A DNA stretch of 64,000 nucleotides from Rhodoplanes tepidamans (GTDB taxonomy: Bacteria; Pseudomonadota; Alphaproteobacteria; Rhizobiales; Xanthobacteraceae), in the NCBI RefSeq assembly GCF_030813915.1, contig NZ_JAUSUJ010000007.1, positions 1 to 64,000 of the forward strand. The letters are read 5' to 3'. This document shows, piece by piece, positions 44,090-53,510 of the stretch. A model generated the notes under the pieces. That model ran no database searches. It saw nothing but the letters and a program-made list of their open reading frames with translations, and was not told where the DNA came from. How positions within the stretch are numbered: position 1 is the stretch's first letter; each line of letters begins with the position of its first letter. A program made the position numbers and the translations under genes.

Positions 44090-46273
44090 TCAGAAATTCG
44101 CCCCGGCCCGCACCAGGAAGGTGCGGCCGGCGAGCGGATAGGCGTTGTAGATCCCGATCGTCGAGGCCGAGGCGATCGCGTAGTCGAAATAATCCTCGTC
44201 GAACAGGTTCTGCACGGCGACCGACCAGAAGTAACGGTCCCACTCGCCGCCCAGCTTGACGTCGACCAGCACCACCGACGGGATCAGCGGCTGACGGTTG
44301 GCCGAGTCGTTGTCCATGCGGCGCGAGCCGACGTAGCGGACGTCGCCGTTGAACACGAGGCGCTTGTCGAGGATCGACCAGACGACGCCGGCGCTCGCGG
44401 TGTTGCGCGACACCAGCGGCACGTCGTTGCCGGCGTAGTCGCCCTCGCGGAACACGGCGCGCGTGTAGGCGACGCCGGCCTTGAGCTTGACCGCCTCGTT
44501 GAGCTGGAACGTCGCCATCGCCTCGGTGCCGTAGCGCCGGGTCGGATCGAGATTGATGTTGGTGAAGGTGGCCGGGCTGTAGAAGATCTCGTTGTCGAGA
44601 TACATGTCGTAGACGCTCCACTGCATCCACAGCGGGCCGGCGGACACGCGGATCCCGCCCTCGTAGTCGTAGGAGGTCTGGGTCTCCAGGTCGAAGTTCC
44701 CCACCGCGTAGTAGGGCGAGCTGCCGACCCGCTCGTCGACGTTCGGCACCCGGAAGCTCTGGGCCGTGCGTCCGAACAGGGTCAGCATCGTGTTGAACCG
44801 GTGCTCGAAGCCGAGATGATAGGCGTGGTTGGTCTGCGTCTGGTCGAGCGGGCTCGCCTGCGGCCGGTCGTTGGCGTAGCAGCCCCACACCGGGTCGCAG
44901 ACATAGTAGCCGGGCGCCGCGGTGTTCAGGCTGTCGGTCGCGGTGACGCGGGTCCGCTGCACGCGCCCGCCGAAGGACAGGTCGGTGCTCGGCAGCACCG
45001 TGACGGTGTTCATCGCGTAGGCGGCGAGCGAGGTCTGCGCGAGATCGTAGGTGTGGATCGGCGCGGCGCCTTCGAAGTAGCTCCGCGGCGACCCGTAGTC
45101 CGTGTAGTAGTAGTCGACCCCGATGGTCGCCTTCCACGGCACGCCGAGCACGCTGGTGTCGACGCGCAGGCGCGGCGTCACCGACGAGGTGACCAGCGTC
45201 GAGTCGATGTAGCTGGTCGGCGTGCGCGCGCATCCCGGGACGGAGACGTTGGACGTGTAGTCGAAGCAGGAGACGAAGAAGCCCGCCTGCTGCTTCCTGG
45301 CCCGCACGCCGCCGTCGAGGATCAGCTCGATCCCCGGCAGCAGATCGTAGGTCAGGCCGGCCGTGGCGCTCGCCTGCTGCTGGTTGCCGTAGTCGTAGGG
45401 CGTGTCGGTGCCGCGCCGGTCGGTGCCGAGCTGGTTGACGCCGTTCCACGGGTCGACGCGGCGGGCGCCCGGATAGCCGAGATGCTGGTCGCTGCCCGTC
45501 GCGGTGAGATAGAAGCTCCCCCACTCCCGCGTGTAGCGATAGTCGGCGACGGCGTTGGTCTGGTGATAGGCGTTGTTGTCGCGATAGCCGTCGGAGCGGA
45601 CGGCGTTGCCGTACAGCGCGAGCGCGTGCGCGCCGCTCGCCATCGTCGCCGACGCGCGGCCCTCGACCTGCCCGTAGGAGCCGAACGCCGTCTCGACCCG
45701 GGCGCTCGGCGTCGCCCCCGCCCCGGCCTTGGTGACGATGTTGATGACGCCGCCGACCGCGCCGTCGCCGTACAGCACCGCGCCGCTGTTGCCGCGCGTG
45801 ACCTCGATCCGCTCGATGCTGTTGAGCGGGATCGAGCCCCAGTCGAAGCCCTGCTGGTCGGGGACGTCGACGCGGCGGCCGTTGACGAGCACCAGGGTGT
45901 TCGACATGCCGGTGGCGCCGAAGCCGCGCAGGTCGACCGTGGACCGCGCGCCGTTCACGCCGCCGTACATGTTGCTAACCTGGACGCCCGGCACGCGCGA
46001 GAGGATTCCGGGAATGGTCTGCTCGGGCGACCGCTCGATCTCCTCGGCCGTGACGACCGTGGTCGACGCTCCGGCGATGCCGCCGGAGCCGCCGTCGAGA
46101 CGCGTCGCGGTGACGTAGAGGTCGGGCAGCGTCGCCTCGGTCGTGGTCGCCTGCTGGGCGAGCGCGGCGCCGCAGAGCAGCGCGCTGCTGCCGATCAGTG
46201 CGCTGCTGCCCAGCAGCATTCCGAGGCCGGCGGCGCGGGCCGCCCTAGGGGTGTATCGGTCGAGACGAATCAT
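44090..46273 (-). CDS. btuB: TonB-dependent outer-membrane receptor, probable cobalamin transporter
   Basis: A 727-residue TonB-dependent receptor. A long signal peptide ends at GAALAQQ, a TonB box-like LPDLYVTATR follows, then the plug domain (EIERSPEQTIPGILSRVPGV as IPGILSRVPGVQVSN, VDLRGFGATG, VLVNGRRVDVPDQQG, YGDGAVGGVINIVTK) and the 22-strand barrel ending in RTFLVRAGANF (terminal Phe). ATG 46273 was preferred to 46300. The B12 riboswitch upstream on the same strand is the main reason for the BtuB assignment. No btuCDF genes are in the window. Confidence 0.9.
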   Translation of the reverse strand: MIRLDRYTPRAARAAGLGMLLGSSALIGSSALLCGAALAQQATTTEATLPDLYVTATRLDGGSGGIAGASTTVVTAEEIERSPEQTIPGILSRVPGVQVSNMYGGVNGARSTVDLRGFGATGMSNTLVLVNGRRVDVPDQQGFDWGSIPLNSIERIEVTRGNSGAVLYGDGAVGGVINIVTKAGAGATPSARVETAFGSYGQVEGRASATMASGAHALALYGNAVRSDGYRDNNAYHQTNAVADYRYTREWGSFYLTATGSDQHLGYPGARRVDPWNGVNQLGTDRRGTDTPYDYGNQQQASATAGLTYDLLPGIELILDGGVRARKQQAGFFVSCFDYTSNVSVPGCARTPTSYIDSTLVTSSVTPRLRVDTSVLGVPWKATIGVDYYYTDYGSPRSYFEGAAPIHTYDLAQTSLAAYAMNTVTVLPSTDLSFGGRVQRTRVTATDSLNTAAPGYYVCDPVWGCYANDRPQASPLDQTQTNHAYHLGFEHRFNTMLTLFGRTAQSFRVPNVDERVGSSPYYAVGNFDLETQTSYDYEGGIRVSAGPLWMQWSVYDMYLDNEIFYSPATFTNINLDPTRRYGTEAMATFQLNEAVKLKAGVAYTRAVFREGDYAGNDVPLVSRNTASAGVVWSILDKRLVFNGDVRYVGSRRMDNDSANRQPLIPSVVLVDVKLGGEWDRYFWSVAVQNLFDEDYFDYAIASASTIGIYNAYPLAGRTFLVRAGANF

Positions 46274-46472
46274 TCCGGTCGTCCTTCGCTGAAGCGTCAT
46301 GCGGTTGGTGCTGCATGAGCCGACGCGAAGAACGCCCGAGCGGCCGGACGGGCCGTTCGACGTGCTGCTGCTCGAAGAGACGTACGCGCATTGCGGTCCC
46401 CGCGCCGGTCACGGTGTCACCGCTGCGAAAGACCGCTCCGTATGGGGCTTCCCGCCCACCGGTTGGGTGACC

Positions 46473-46660
46473 GTGCCGGCAGGTCTCCTGGCTCGCGGGT
46501 CGTCGCTGCATCCGGCCTTCCCGGTTTCCCAGTGGCCGTGTCGGATGCGGCTCGCCGCTCACAGTTGCGGGACCAGCCACGGCTTCGCGGCCGGAGCCGC
46601 GTCCCGTGTTCCCTCTTTCCTCTCCGCGGTCGCCCGCGGAGAACCAGCACGGCGTCACAT
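46473..46660 (-). promoter_or_regulatory. Cobalamin (AdoCbl) riboswitch upstream of btuB
   Basis: Read on the minus strand it contains, in order, GTGCTGGTTC, GAGGGAACACGG, CCCGCAACTGTGAGC, GCCACTGGGAAACCGGGAAGG and the B12 box AGCCAGGAGACCTGCC (46478-46493). These are the conserved core elements of the cobalamin riboswitch in correct order. About 200 nt separate it from the btuB ATG. It is expected to shut off the receptor when B12 is plentiful. Confidence 0.95.
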
Positions 46661-46858
46661 TCGGGCGCACGCCCCCCGAGCGTCAAGCGTACAGCTCCCG
46701 ACCCGGACGCATTAGGCGGGCAGGTGTTGCCCGCCGTACACACCCCGAGGCCGACCGTCGAGCGGGGCCGGCCGAAGCCGCCCCCTCCTCCGCTCATCCG
46801 CGCGCCAGCGGGGACGAGCGGAGCCAGGGGCGATGCTGCGCCAAAGAGGTCGCGCGGC

Positions 46859-47194
46859 TCAGTCGGCTTTGTCGTCCTGCTCGGTCTCGGCGAGCAGCCA
46901 GGAGAGATACGTGTGGTCGACACTCTCGATCGGCAGCACCAGGATCGCCGGCGTCGTGTAGGAATGGCGCTCCTTCACGGCGGCGCGCACCGGCTCGGCG
47001 AGCGAGGCGCGGGTCTTGACGACCATCACCACCTCCTCGGCCCGCTCGATCGCCCCCTCCCAGCGGTAGAGCGAGACCATGCCGGGCAGGATGTTGACGC
47101 AGGCGGCGAGCCGCGCCTCCAGCAGGGCCCGTCCGGTCTCCTCCGCCTCGACAAGCCCCGGAAACGTCGTATAGACGAACACCACGCGTTCCAT
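46859..47194 (-). CDS. cutA: Divalent-cation tolerance protein CutA
   Basis: A 111-residue CutA1 protein: [42 protein letters not shown] (as [10 protein letters not shown] and SLYRWEG), [10 protein letters not shown] and [23 protein letters not shown] (as [10 protein letters not shown] and YLSWL) are family signatures. It forms trimers related to the PII fold and is linked to copper tolerance, though its biochemical role is unsettled. ATG 47194 has an AAGGAG site; the longer frame adds an Arg-rich tail. It diverges from nadK with a 65-bp gap. Confidence 0.93.
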   Translation of the reverse strand: MERVVFVYTTFPGLVEAEETGRALLEARLAACVNILPGMVSLYRWEGAIERAEEVVMVVKTRASLAEPVRAAVKERHSYTTPAILVLPIESVDHTYLSWLLAETEQDDKAD

Positions 47195-47259
47195 CGCCAC
47201 TCCTTCTCGCCGGCGGCGGTGCGGCGCCTGGACCGCACCAGCTGCCGCACGAGCCGCGC

Positions 47260-48042
47260 ATGACCCGCCTGCCCGCCGAGATCGAGCGGATCGCCTTCGT
47301 GGCGAGCCAGACGCCCGAGGCACACGCCGCCCTGGAGCGGCTGGCGAAGCGCTACGGCAACGCCGAGCCCGAGGACGCCGACGTCATCGTCGCGCTGGGC
47401 GGCGACGGCCTGATGCTCAAGACCCTGCACGTCTTCATGAGCACCGGCAAGCCGATCTACGGCATGCATCGCGGCACCGTCGGCTTCCTGATGAACGAGT
47501 ACCACGAGCACGGCCTCAAGGAGCGGCTGCACGCCGCCGAGGCGACCGTCATCCATCCGCTGGTGATGCGCGCGCTCGACTTCGCCGGCCAAGGCCACGA
47601 GTACCGCGCCATCAACGAGGTGTCGCTGTTCCGCCAGACCTATCAGGCGGCCCGCCTCGACGTGATGGTCGACGGCAAGCAGCGGCTGCGCGAGCTCACC
47701 GCCGACGGCATCATGGTGGCGACGCCGGCCGGCTCCACCGCCTACAATCTCTCGACCGGCGGCCCGATCATCCCGATCGGCTCGCCGCTCCTGGCGCTCA
47801 CCCCGATCAGCCCGTTCCGGCCGCGGCGCTGGCGCGGCGCGCTGCTGCCCGACACCGCCGTGGTCACCATCGAGGTGCTGGAGGCCGACAAGCGCCCGGT
47901 CGCCGCCGTCGCCGACCACGACGAGGTGCGCTCGGTGAAGCATGTCGACATCCGCATGGACCACGCCATCGACATGCTGATGCTGTTCGACCCCGGCCAC
48001 AGCCTCGACGAGCGGATTCTGCGCGAGCAGTTCAGCCACTGA
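47260..48042 (+). CDS. nadK: NAD kinase
   Basis: A 260-residue ATP-NAD kinase. [14 protein letters not shown] holds the GGDG catalytic motif. [24 protein letters not shown] and the second conserved block [23 protein letters not shown] (as [17 protein letters not shown]) with HDE near the C-terminus complete the family pattern. It makes NADP from NAD in the cytosol. Its length is the short form usual in alphaproteobacteria. It is divergent from cutA and followed by a signalling gene group. Confidence 0.95.
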   Translation: MTRLPAEIERIAFVASQTPEAHAALERLAKRYGNAEPEDADVIVALGGDGLMLKTLHVFMSTGKPIYGMHRGTVGFLMNEYHEHGLKERLHAAEATVIHPLVMRALDFAGQGHEYRAINEVSLFRQTYQAARLDVMVDGKQRLRELTADGIMVATPAGSTAYNLSTGGPIIPIGSPLLALTPISPFRPRRWRGALLPDTAVVTIEVLEADKRPVAAVADHDEVRSVKHVDIRMDHAIDMLMLFDPGHSLDERILREQFSH

Positions 48043-48188
48043 GGCGACCGCCGCGCGGCCCGCGTCGGCGGGGCGCGCCCAGATGCCGCCGCAGCCCCGG
48101 GCCGCGCCGGATTAACCTAAACCCTTCCTTAAATCTTCCGCGTCAGGATCGCCGCGACTTCTGGACCTCTGTTCCGTGCGCGTGAGCC

Positions 48189-48737
48189 ATGATCCGCATC
48201 GACTTCAACCGGCTGCGGTTTCTCCTGATCGACGACAACGCGCACATGCGCCGCATCCTGCGCACGCTGCTGCACGGATTCGGCTCGCGCGAGGTGTACG
48301 AGGCCGAGGACGGCGCCGCCGGACTCGAGGCCTTCACCCACAACATCCCGGACATCGTGATCACCGACTGGGCGATGCCGATCTTCGACGGCCTCGAGCT
48401 CACCCAGATGATCCGCCAGCCGGGCGCCAACGCCAATCCGTTCGTGCCGATCATCATGCTGACCGGCCACTCGGAGAAGAAGCGCGTGATGGCGGCGCGC
48501 GATTGCGGCGTCACCGAGTTCCTGGTCAAGCCGATCTCGGCCAACGCGCTCTACCAGCGCGTCCTCACCGTCGTCGTCAACCCGCGCCCGTTCATCAAGA
48601 CCAAGACCTTCTTCGGGCCGGACCGGCGGCGGCTGGTGAATCCGAACTATGTCGGCGTCGAGCGCCGCAAGGGAACGGCCAAGGCCGAGATCATCCCGCA
48701 GCAGGCGCTGCTCGAGCGCGTCAAGATCAGCGAGTGA
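48189..48737 (+). CDS. Response-regulator receiver protein with a C-terminal extension
   Basis: A 182-residue protein. The receiver domain (residues about 10-130) has the acidic pair (LIDDN), phospho-acceptor Asp in VITDWAMPIFDGLEL, Thr in MLTGHSEKK and Lys in FLVKPIS. A basic extension (about 135-182; RPFIKTKTFFGPDRRR) has no known DNA-binding domain, so it is probably a CheY/DivK-like signal relay. It is followed 13 bp later by an Hpt protein gene, a likely phospho-partner. An AT-rich promoter-like stretch (AACCTAAACCCTTCCTTAAA) precedes it. Confidence 0.9.
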   Translation: MIRIDFNRLRFLLIDDNAHMRRILRTLLHGFGSREVYEAEDGAAGLEAFTHNIPDIVITDWAMPIFDGLELTQMIRQPGANANPFVPIIMLTGHSEKKRVMAARDCGVTEFLVKPISANALYQRVLTVVVNPRPFIKTKTFFGPDRRRLVNPNYVGVERRKGTAKAEIIPQQALLERVKISE

Positions 48738-48750
48738 GCGGGGATTTGCG

Positions 48751-49362
48751 ATGACCTCCGGTCGACGGGGCGGCAGGAAGACCGGCAAGCCGGACGCTCC
48801 GAAGGTCACCAATTTCGGCGACCACGCCGTGATCGTGCCGAAGAACCTGCTGCGCAAGGCGTGGGCCCGCAACTCCGCCGAGGGCCTGCCGGATCCGGTC
48901 GCCGACGCCGAGCGGGCGCTGGCCGCGCTCTCGGGCGAGTTCGCCGGCTGGATGGACAGCGAGTGCGAGCGCCTCGACACGGCGCGCAAGGCGGTGCGGG
49001 CGAAGGGCTTCGACGCCGAGACGCGGCAGGCGCTCTATCACGCCGCCCACGACATCAAGGGCGAGGCCGCGACCTTCGGCTTCCCGCGCGCCGCCACGGC
49101 GGCGGCGAGCCTGTGCCGGCTGATCGAGCGCACCACCGACACCCGCCGCATCCCCCTCACCCTCGTCGACCAGCACGTCGACGCGGTGCGGGCGATCGTG
49201 CGCGAGCACGGCACCACCCGGGCCGAGATCGTCGCCGACGCGCTGACGGCGCGGCTGCGCGAGATCGTCGACGCGTTCCTCAAGAGCGAGAACGGCGGCC
49301 GCCTGCCCGACGACGACGAGGTGCTGAGCCCGCCGACCGTGCCGCGCGCCGACGGGCCGTAG
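48751..49362 (+). CDS. Hpt (histidine phosphotransfer) domain protein
   Basis: A 203-residue cytosolic protein. About residues 55-160 form a helical Hpt domain with the phosphorylatable His in AAHDIKGEAATFGF (H-x-x-K-G pattern). The N-terminal ~40 residues are basic, containing KTGKPDAPKVTNFGDHAVIV (as TNFGDHAVIVPKN). It starts 13 bp after the receiver gene and very probably exchanges phosphate with it. The cognate kinase is not in the window. Confidence 0.88.
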   Translation: MTSGRRGGRKTGKPDAPKVTNFGDHAVIVPKNLLRKAWARNSAEGLPDPVADAERALAALSGEFAGWMDSECERLDTARKAVRAKGFDAETRQALYHAAHDIKGEAATFGFPRAATAAASLCRLIERTTDTRRIPLTLVDQHVDAVRAIVREHGTTRAEIVADALTARLREIVDAFLKSENGGRLPDDDEVLSPPTVPRADGP

Positions 49363-49445
49363 CGCAGGGCGGACCGTAACGAAGGCGGGCCGGGCGCGGA
49401 CCGCGCCTTCCCCCTCCCCCGGACGACTTCGATTCCGCAACCGGC

Positions 49446-50612
49446 CTACGCCGCCATCCGGATCCGCATCAGCTCGGCGACGACCTCCTGCTCCAGCTTC
49501 TCGCAGGCGATCAGCGCCTCCTCGCGGGCGGCCTCGGCGGCGAAGCGGCGCAGCAGCGCGAGCAGCGGCTCGACCTCGCCGACGTCGGACTGGCCGCAGG
49601 CGGTCAGCACGCGCTCGACCATGCGGCGGTGCAGCCGTGCCGAGCCGTCGAGATCGGGCCCCTCGCGCCACGCCTCCAGGGCGAAGCGGAACGCCGGGAA
49701 GGTCGAGGCCGGCAGGCCGGCGCGCGAGAACACGGCCCGGAAGCCGACGCCGGTGCGGTCGTACATCAGCAGGCGGACGCGCCGCAGCGGCAGCCCGGCG
49801 AGCTCCGCCAGCGCCTCCTCGAACAGCGCGATGTTGCCGGACAGCAGCGCCCGCAGCACCAGGCCGGCGGTGAGCTGGCCGGTGACGCGCAGGTGGCGGA
49901 CCAGCGGGCCCGCCGCCTCCTCGCCGACCTCGGCGGCGAGCGCGACCGTCGCCTTCTCGCAGGCCTCGCGGGCGGCCGTCTCGGCATGTCTGTCGTTCAT
50001 CCAGGCGCGGCCGGAGACGAAGGCGGCGAGCGTCGCCGAGAGGCGCGCGATCAGCGCCTGGCGGCTCTCCACCGGCAGGTCGGGCCGGGCGAGCAGCGCC
50101 TCGCGCATCGCGCCGAGATGGCCGAAGCGCTCGATCATCCGGTCGAACGACAGCCGCGCGATCGCGGCCTGCGGGTTCTCGACCAGCACCAGGCACGCCT
50201 CGGCGGTCGCCACCTCCGCGATGGCGGCGGCGACGGGCCGCGGCAGCGGCATGCGGCCGGCGATCGCCGCCTGCACGGTGTCGCCGCCGGTGGCGACGAG
50301 ATCGACCAGCTCGGCGTCGATGAACAGCGGCGAGCGCGCCAGCACCACGGCGGCGATGTCGGGGCGGTCGTGCGCCAGCATGTGGACGACGGTGGCGGGC
50401 GCCTCCGCGCTCGGCGCCAGCGCGCCGGCGAGCGCCGCGCGCACCAGCGGCGAGACGTCGTCGGCCAGCATCACCAGCACGCCCTCGATGGCGGCGCGCT
50501 CGTCGTCCGGCAGGTCGGAATAGAGGTAGGCGCGGGCGAGCGCGCTGGTCGCCTCGGCCCGCTCGCCGGCGGGCGCGGTACGGACCCACTGCAGGAACTG
50601 GCGTACGATCAT
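49446..50612 (-). CDS. DUF2336 protein
   Basis: A 388-residue, almost wholly alpha-helical protein of the alphaproteobacterial DUF2336 family. HEAT-like helical hairpins are visible (RAYLYSDLPDDERAAIEGVL as YLYSDLPDDERAAIE, DDVSPLVRAALAGALA, HMLAHDRPDIAAVVLARSP as ALAHDRP-type loop, LVDLVATGG). Function unknown; the family often lies beside signalling and polar-development genes, as here. The start at 50612 has a GGGAAG site and sits next to an AT-rich promoter region (50725-50780). Confidence 0.85.
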   Translation of the reverse strand: MIVRQFLQWVRTAPAGERAEATSALARAYLYSDLPDDERAAIEGVLVMLADDVSPLVRAALAGALAPSAEAPATVVHMLAHDRPDIAAVVLARSPLFIDAELVDLVATGGDTVQAAIAGRMPLPRPVAAAIAEVATAEACLVLVENPQAAIARLSFDRMIERFGHLGAMREALLARPDLPVESRQALIARLSATLAAFVSGRAWMNDRHAETAAREACEKATVALAAEVGEEAAGPLVRHLRVTGQLTAGLVLRALLSGNIALFEEALAELAGLPLRRVRLLMYDRTGVGFRAVFSRAGLPASTFPAFRFALEAWREGPDLDGSARLHRRMVERVLTACGQSDVGEVEPLLALLRRFAAEAAREEALIACEKLEQEVVAELMRIRMAA

Positions 50613-50833
50613 GTCACTTCCCGAACGCGACGGAGGGCGGCACGGACAATTCTCGAGGGATCCGGCCGGAACCGGCCACACGGCCGGCGAGTCCCGACAG
50701 ACCTCAGCCTACCGGCGCGCCCTTAACAAAGGGTTCACCATAAATCTTTGCGTTCGTTGCCGAATTGTTAACGGAGCGAGACCGTCCGCGGCGCTCGGCG
50801 GAGGGCGCAGCGGGTCCGCCGCGGACGCGCGCC

Positions 50834-51937
50834 CTACCCCCGCCGGCCGAACAGGCCGCCGGCATTGGTGCCGGGGGCGGAGAAGAGCTCGGAGGCGCGG
50901 CTCGGGTCGGTGGCGGTGAGCGCGGCCGGCGCGGCCTGCTCGGCGACCGTGGTGGCCGGCGCCGGCGGGGCCGGCGGCGTCCCGGCCGTCGCGGCGGCCG
51001 GTGTCGTGGCAGTCGGCGCCGCCCTGGTCGCCGTCACGGGCGGCGGGGCCGGGTAGCCGCCCGCTCCCGACAGCGCCGCCGCGACATGCGGGCGGGTCGA
51101 CCACAGCTCGCTGACATAGCTCGACACGGCGCCGCGCGCCGGATCGCTCTGGAACAGGCTGTGGAACAGCGGCGCCGTCGATGCGGTGCGGGCCGCCTCG
51201 GGCTCGTAGGTCGCCGGCGTGAACAGCTCGGGATCGAGGCGCTCGCCCGCGGCCGCCGGCCGCGCCGGCTGCGCCGCGGCGGTGGCGGTCCCCTGGGTGG
51301 CGCCGCCGAGCGCCCGGTCGTAGCGGCCGACCAGCACGCCGTAGACCTGGGCGAAGCTGCGCGGCGTGCCGTCGCGCTCGTAGAAGATCGAGCGGTTCGA
51401 GGCGGCGGCGTTGGGAAAGGTCTCGGCCGCGATGCCGGAGGGATTGCGGCCCGCCTCGGTGATCAGCCGCGCGGCGCCGCCGGGGCCGAGGAAATGGGCG
51501 ATGTAGAGCTCGCCGTCGGTCGGCGTGCGGCCGATCAGCGCCTCGACCTTCTGGGCGTTGCGCTGGGTGAAGGCGCCCGCCATGGCGGCGCTCGCCTGCG
51601 GGTCGCTGCGCAGCTCCATGACGGCCTGCTGCAGGCCCGGATCCGTCACCTCGTAGCGGCCCGAGGCGGTCTTGCCGATGGCGTCGGCGTAGCGGCCGAA
51701 GCCGAGCGCGGCGCCCGCCTCCTTCAGCATCATCAGCCAGGTCTGGTCGATGAACTGGAACAGGCCGCGGGCCGACGAGCTTGTCGACGCGGCGTTAGGG
51801 TTGAAGTCCGATTCGACCTTCGCAGTGGCCAGAAGATAGGTGAAGCTGGTGCCGGTGGACCGCGACGCGCTTCGGATGGCGTCGTTGACGGCCCATCCGG
51901 AGGTCGAGGCGTTGGTGCCGGAAACTGGCAAGAGCAA
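50834..51937 (-). CDS. SLT-type lytic transglycosylase
   Basis: About 367 residues. The N-terminal part (20-180) is a lysozyme-like SLT domain with the catalytic Glu in LATAKVESDFNP, then SSSARGLFQFIDQTWL and YIAHFLGPGGAARLI. The C-terminal half is a disordered Ala/Pro/Thr-rich tail ending GLFGRRG. There is no ordinary ATG: the frame opens at a TTG (51937) after a weak site, so the start is uncertain, and no clear signal peptide is visible. It cleaves peptidoglycan glycan strands, possibly during assembly of envelope structures. AT-rich promoter DNA lies at 51985-52010. Confidence 0.8.
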   Translation of the reverse strand: MLLPVSGTNASTSGWAVNDAIRSASRSTGTSFTYLLATAKVESDFNPNAASTSSSARGLFQFIDQTWLMMLKEAGAALGFGRYADAIGKTASGRYEVTDPGLQQAVMELRSDPQASAAMAGAFTQRNAQKVEALIGRTPTDGELYIAHFLGPGGAARLITEAGRNPSGIAAETFPNAAASNRSIFYERDGTPRSFAQVYGVLVGRYDRALGGATQGTATAAAQPARPAAAGERLDPELFTPATYEPEAARTASTAPLFHSLFQSDPARGAVSSYVSELWSTRPHVAAALSGAGGYPAPPPVTATRAAPTATTPAAATAGTPPAPPAPATTVAEQAAPAALTATDPSRASELFSAPGTNAGGLFGRRG

Positions 51938-52069
51938 CCTGCGGAGCGGGCCCGAGTCGGGTCGTGAGACACGTCCGAGGCTGCGCCCTTTATGGTAAAC
52001 AAATTATGAATCGGCGCCGCCGGCCGGGCCCGGCCGGGGGGCGCCGACAGCCAGGAGGGAGCGAGAGGA

Positions 52070-52555
52070 ATGTCCCACGCGACGGCCGTCCGGCACCCGC
52101 GCGGCGGACTGTATTTCGAGGACTTCGTCATCGGCGAGGTCGTCGAGCACCGCTATCGGCGGACCGTGACCCAGATGGACAACATGTTGTTCTCCAACAT
52201 GACCCTGAATCCGCAGCCGCTGCACATCGACCGGCACTTCTGCGAGAACGAGACCCAGTGGGGCCGGCCGCTGATGAACTCGCTGTTCACGCTCGGCCTG
52301 ATGATCGGAATGTCCGTCTCCGACCTCACGGTCGGCACCACCATCGCCAATCTCGGCATGACCGACGTGATCTTCCCGCATCCGCTGTTCGAAGGCGACA
52401 CGCTGCGGGCGCAGACCGAGGTGATCAACAAGCGCGAATCGTCGTCGCGGCCGAACGCCGGGATCGTCGAGTTCCACCACCGCGGCTTCAATCAGAACGA
52501 CAAGCTGGTCGCCGAATGCCGGCGCCAGGCCTTCATGCTCAAGCGCCCCGCCTGA
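52070..52555 (+). CDS. MaoC-type hotdog dehydratase
   Basis: A 161-residue hotdog-fold protein: YFEDFVIGEVVEHRYRRTVTQMDN (as FEDFVIGEVVEHRYRRTVT), TLNPQPLHIDRHFCENETQWGRPLMNSLFTLGL (as NPQPLHIDRHF and GRPLMNSLFTLGL) carry the MaoC/R-hydratase Asp-His dyad region. These enzymes hydrate or dehydrate acyl-CoA thioesters. Its stop is 13 bp before a CitE-like lyase gene. The two are a common alphaproteobacterial pair and probably act in sequence on branched C4/C5 acyl-CoAs. The ribosome site is GGAGGGAG-like. Confidence 0.9.
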   Translation: MSHATAVRHPRGGLYFEDFVIGEVVEHRYRRTVTQMDNMLFSNMTLNPQPLHIDRHFCENETQWGRPLMNSLFTLGLMIGMSVSDLTVGTTIANLGMTDVIFPHPLFEGDTLRAQTEVINKRESSSRPNAGIVEFHHRGFNQNDKLVAECRRQAFMLKRPA

Positions 52556-52568
52556 GGAGACCCCGAAG

Positions 52569-53453
52569 ATGCGCTCCCTGCTGTTCGTCCCGGCCGACGC
52601 CGAGAAGAAGCTCGCCAAGGCGATGGAGTGCGGCGCCGACGCCGTGATCGTCGACCTCGAGGACTCGATCTCGGCCGACCGCAAGGATTCGGCCCGTGCC
52701 GCCGCCGCCGAGTTCGTCGCCGCCGTGTCGGAGTGGCCGACGCGGCCCCGCATCCTGGTGCGGGTGAACGGGCTCGAGACCGGCCTCACCGACCTGGACC
52801 TCGACGCCGTCATCCCGGCCCGGCCCGATGCCGTGATGCTGCCCAAGGCCGAGGGCGGCCAGGCCGTCATCCACCTCGACGCCAAGCTGGCCGTGCGCGA
52901 GGCGGTCGCCGGCCTCTCCGACGGCCACGTCACGGTCTACGCCATCGCCACCGAGACGGCCGCCTCGCTGTTCGTCGCCGGCAGCTACCGGGCGTCGAGC
53001 CGCCGCCTCGCCGGCCTCACCTGGGGGGCCGAGGATCTCGCCGTCGAGCTCGGCGCCGAGCAGAACCGCGACGCCGACGGGCGCTTCCTCGACGCCTTCC
53101 GGCTCGCCCGCGCGCTCTGCCTCGCCGCCGCGGCGTCGGCCCGGGTGCAGGCGATCGACACGGTGGCGGTCGACTTCCGCGACGAGGCGAAGCTGCGGCG
53201 CGAATGCGAGGAGGCGCGGCGCGACGGCTTCACCGGCAAGATGGCAATCCATCCGGACCAGGTGCCGGTGATCAACACGGTGTTCACCCCGACCGCGGAG
53301 GCGGTGGAAAAGGCCCGGGCGATCGTCGAGGCCTTCGCGGCGCAGCCCGGCGCCGGCGTGGTCGGCCTCGGCGGCGTCATGTTCGACCGCCCCCATCTGG
53401 CGCGCGCCCAGGCCCTGCTCGCCCGCATGAAGGAGATCGAGGAGGCGGTGTGA
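52569..53453 (+). CDS. CoA ester lyase of the HpcH/CitE family
   Basis: A 294-residue TIM-barrel lyase: SLLFVPADAEKKLAKAM, AVIVDLEDSI (metal Asp/Glu), ILVRVNG, VMLPKAEG, LTWGAEDLAVELG and GFTGKMAIHPDQV are CitE/malyl-CoA lyase-like signatures. It would cleave beta-methylmalyl-CoA, citramalyl-CoA or a related thioester. The exact substrate cannot be fixed from sequence. It follows the MaoC gene by 13 bp. Together the pair suggests mesaconyl/methylmalyl-type chemistry. Confidence 0.9.
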   Translation: MRSLLFVPADAEKKLAKAMECGADAVIVDLEDSISADRKDSARAAAAEFVAAVSEWPTRPRILVRVNGLETGLTDLDLDAVIPARPDAVMLPKAEGGQAVIHLDAKLAVREAVAGLSDGHVTVYAIATETAASLFVAGSYRASSRRLAGLTWGAEDLAVELGAEQNRDADGRFLDAFRLARALCLAAAASARVQAIDTVAVDFRDEAKLRRECEEARRDGFTGKMAIHPDQVPVINTVFTPTAEAVEKARAIVEAFAAQPGAGVVGLGGVMFDRPHLARAQALLARMKEIEEAV

Positions 53454-53510
53454 CCGTGACAGCCGGCGCGGCGCACCGCGCGGCCGTCGGCGCGGCGGAC
53501 ACGGCGATCG

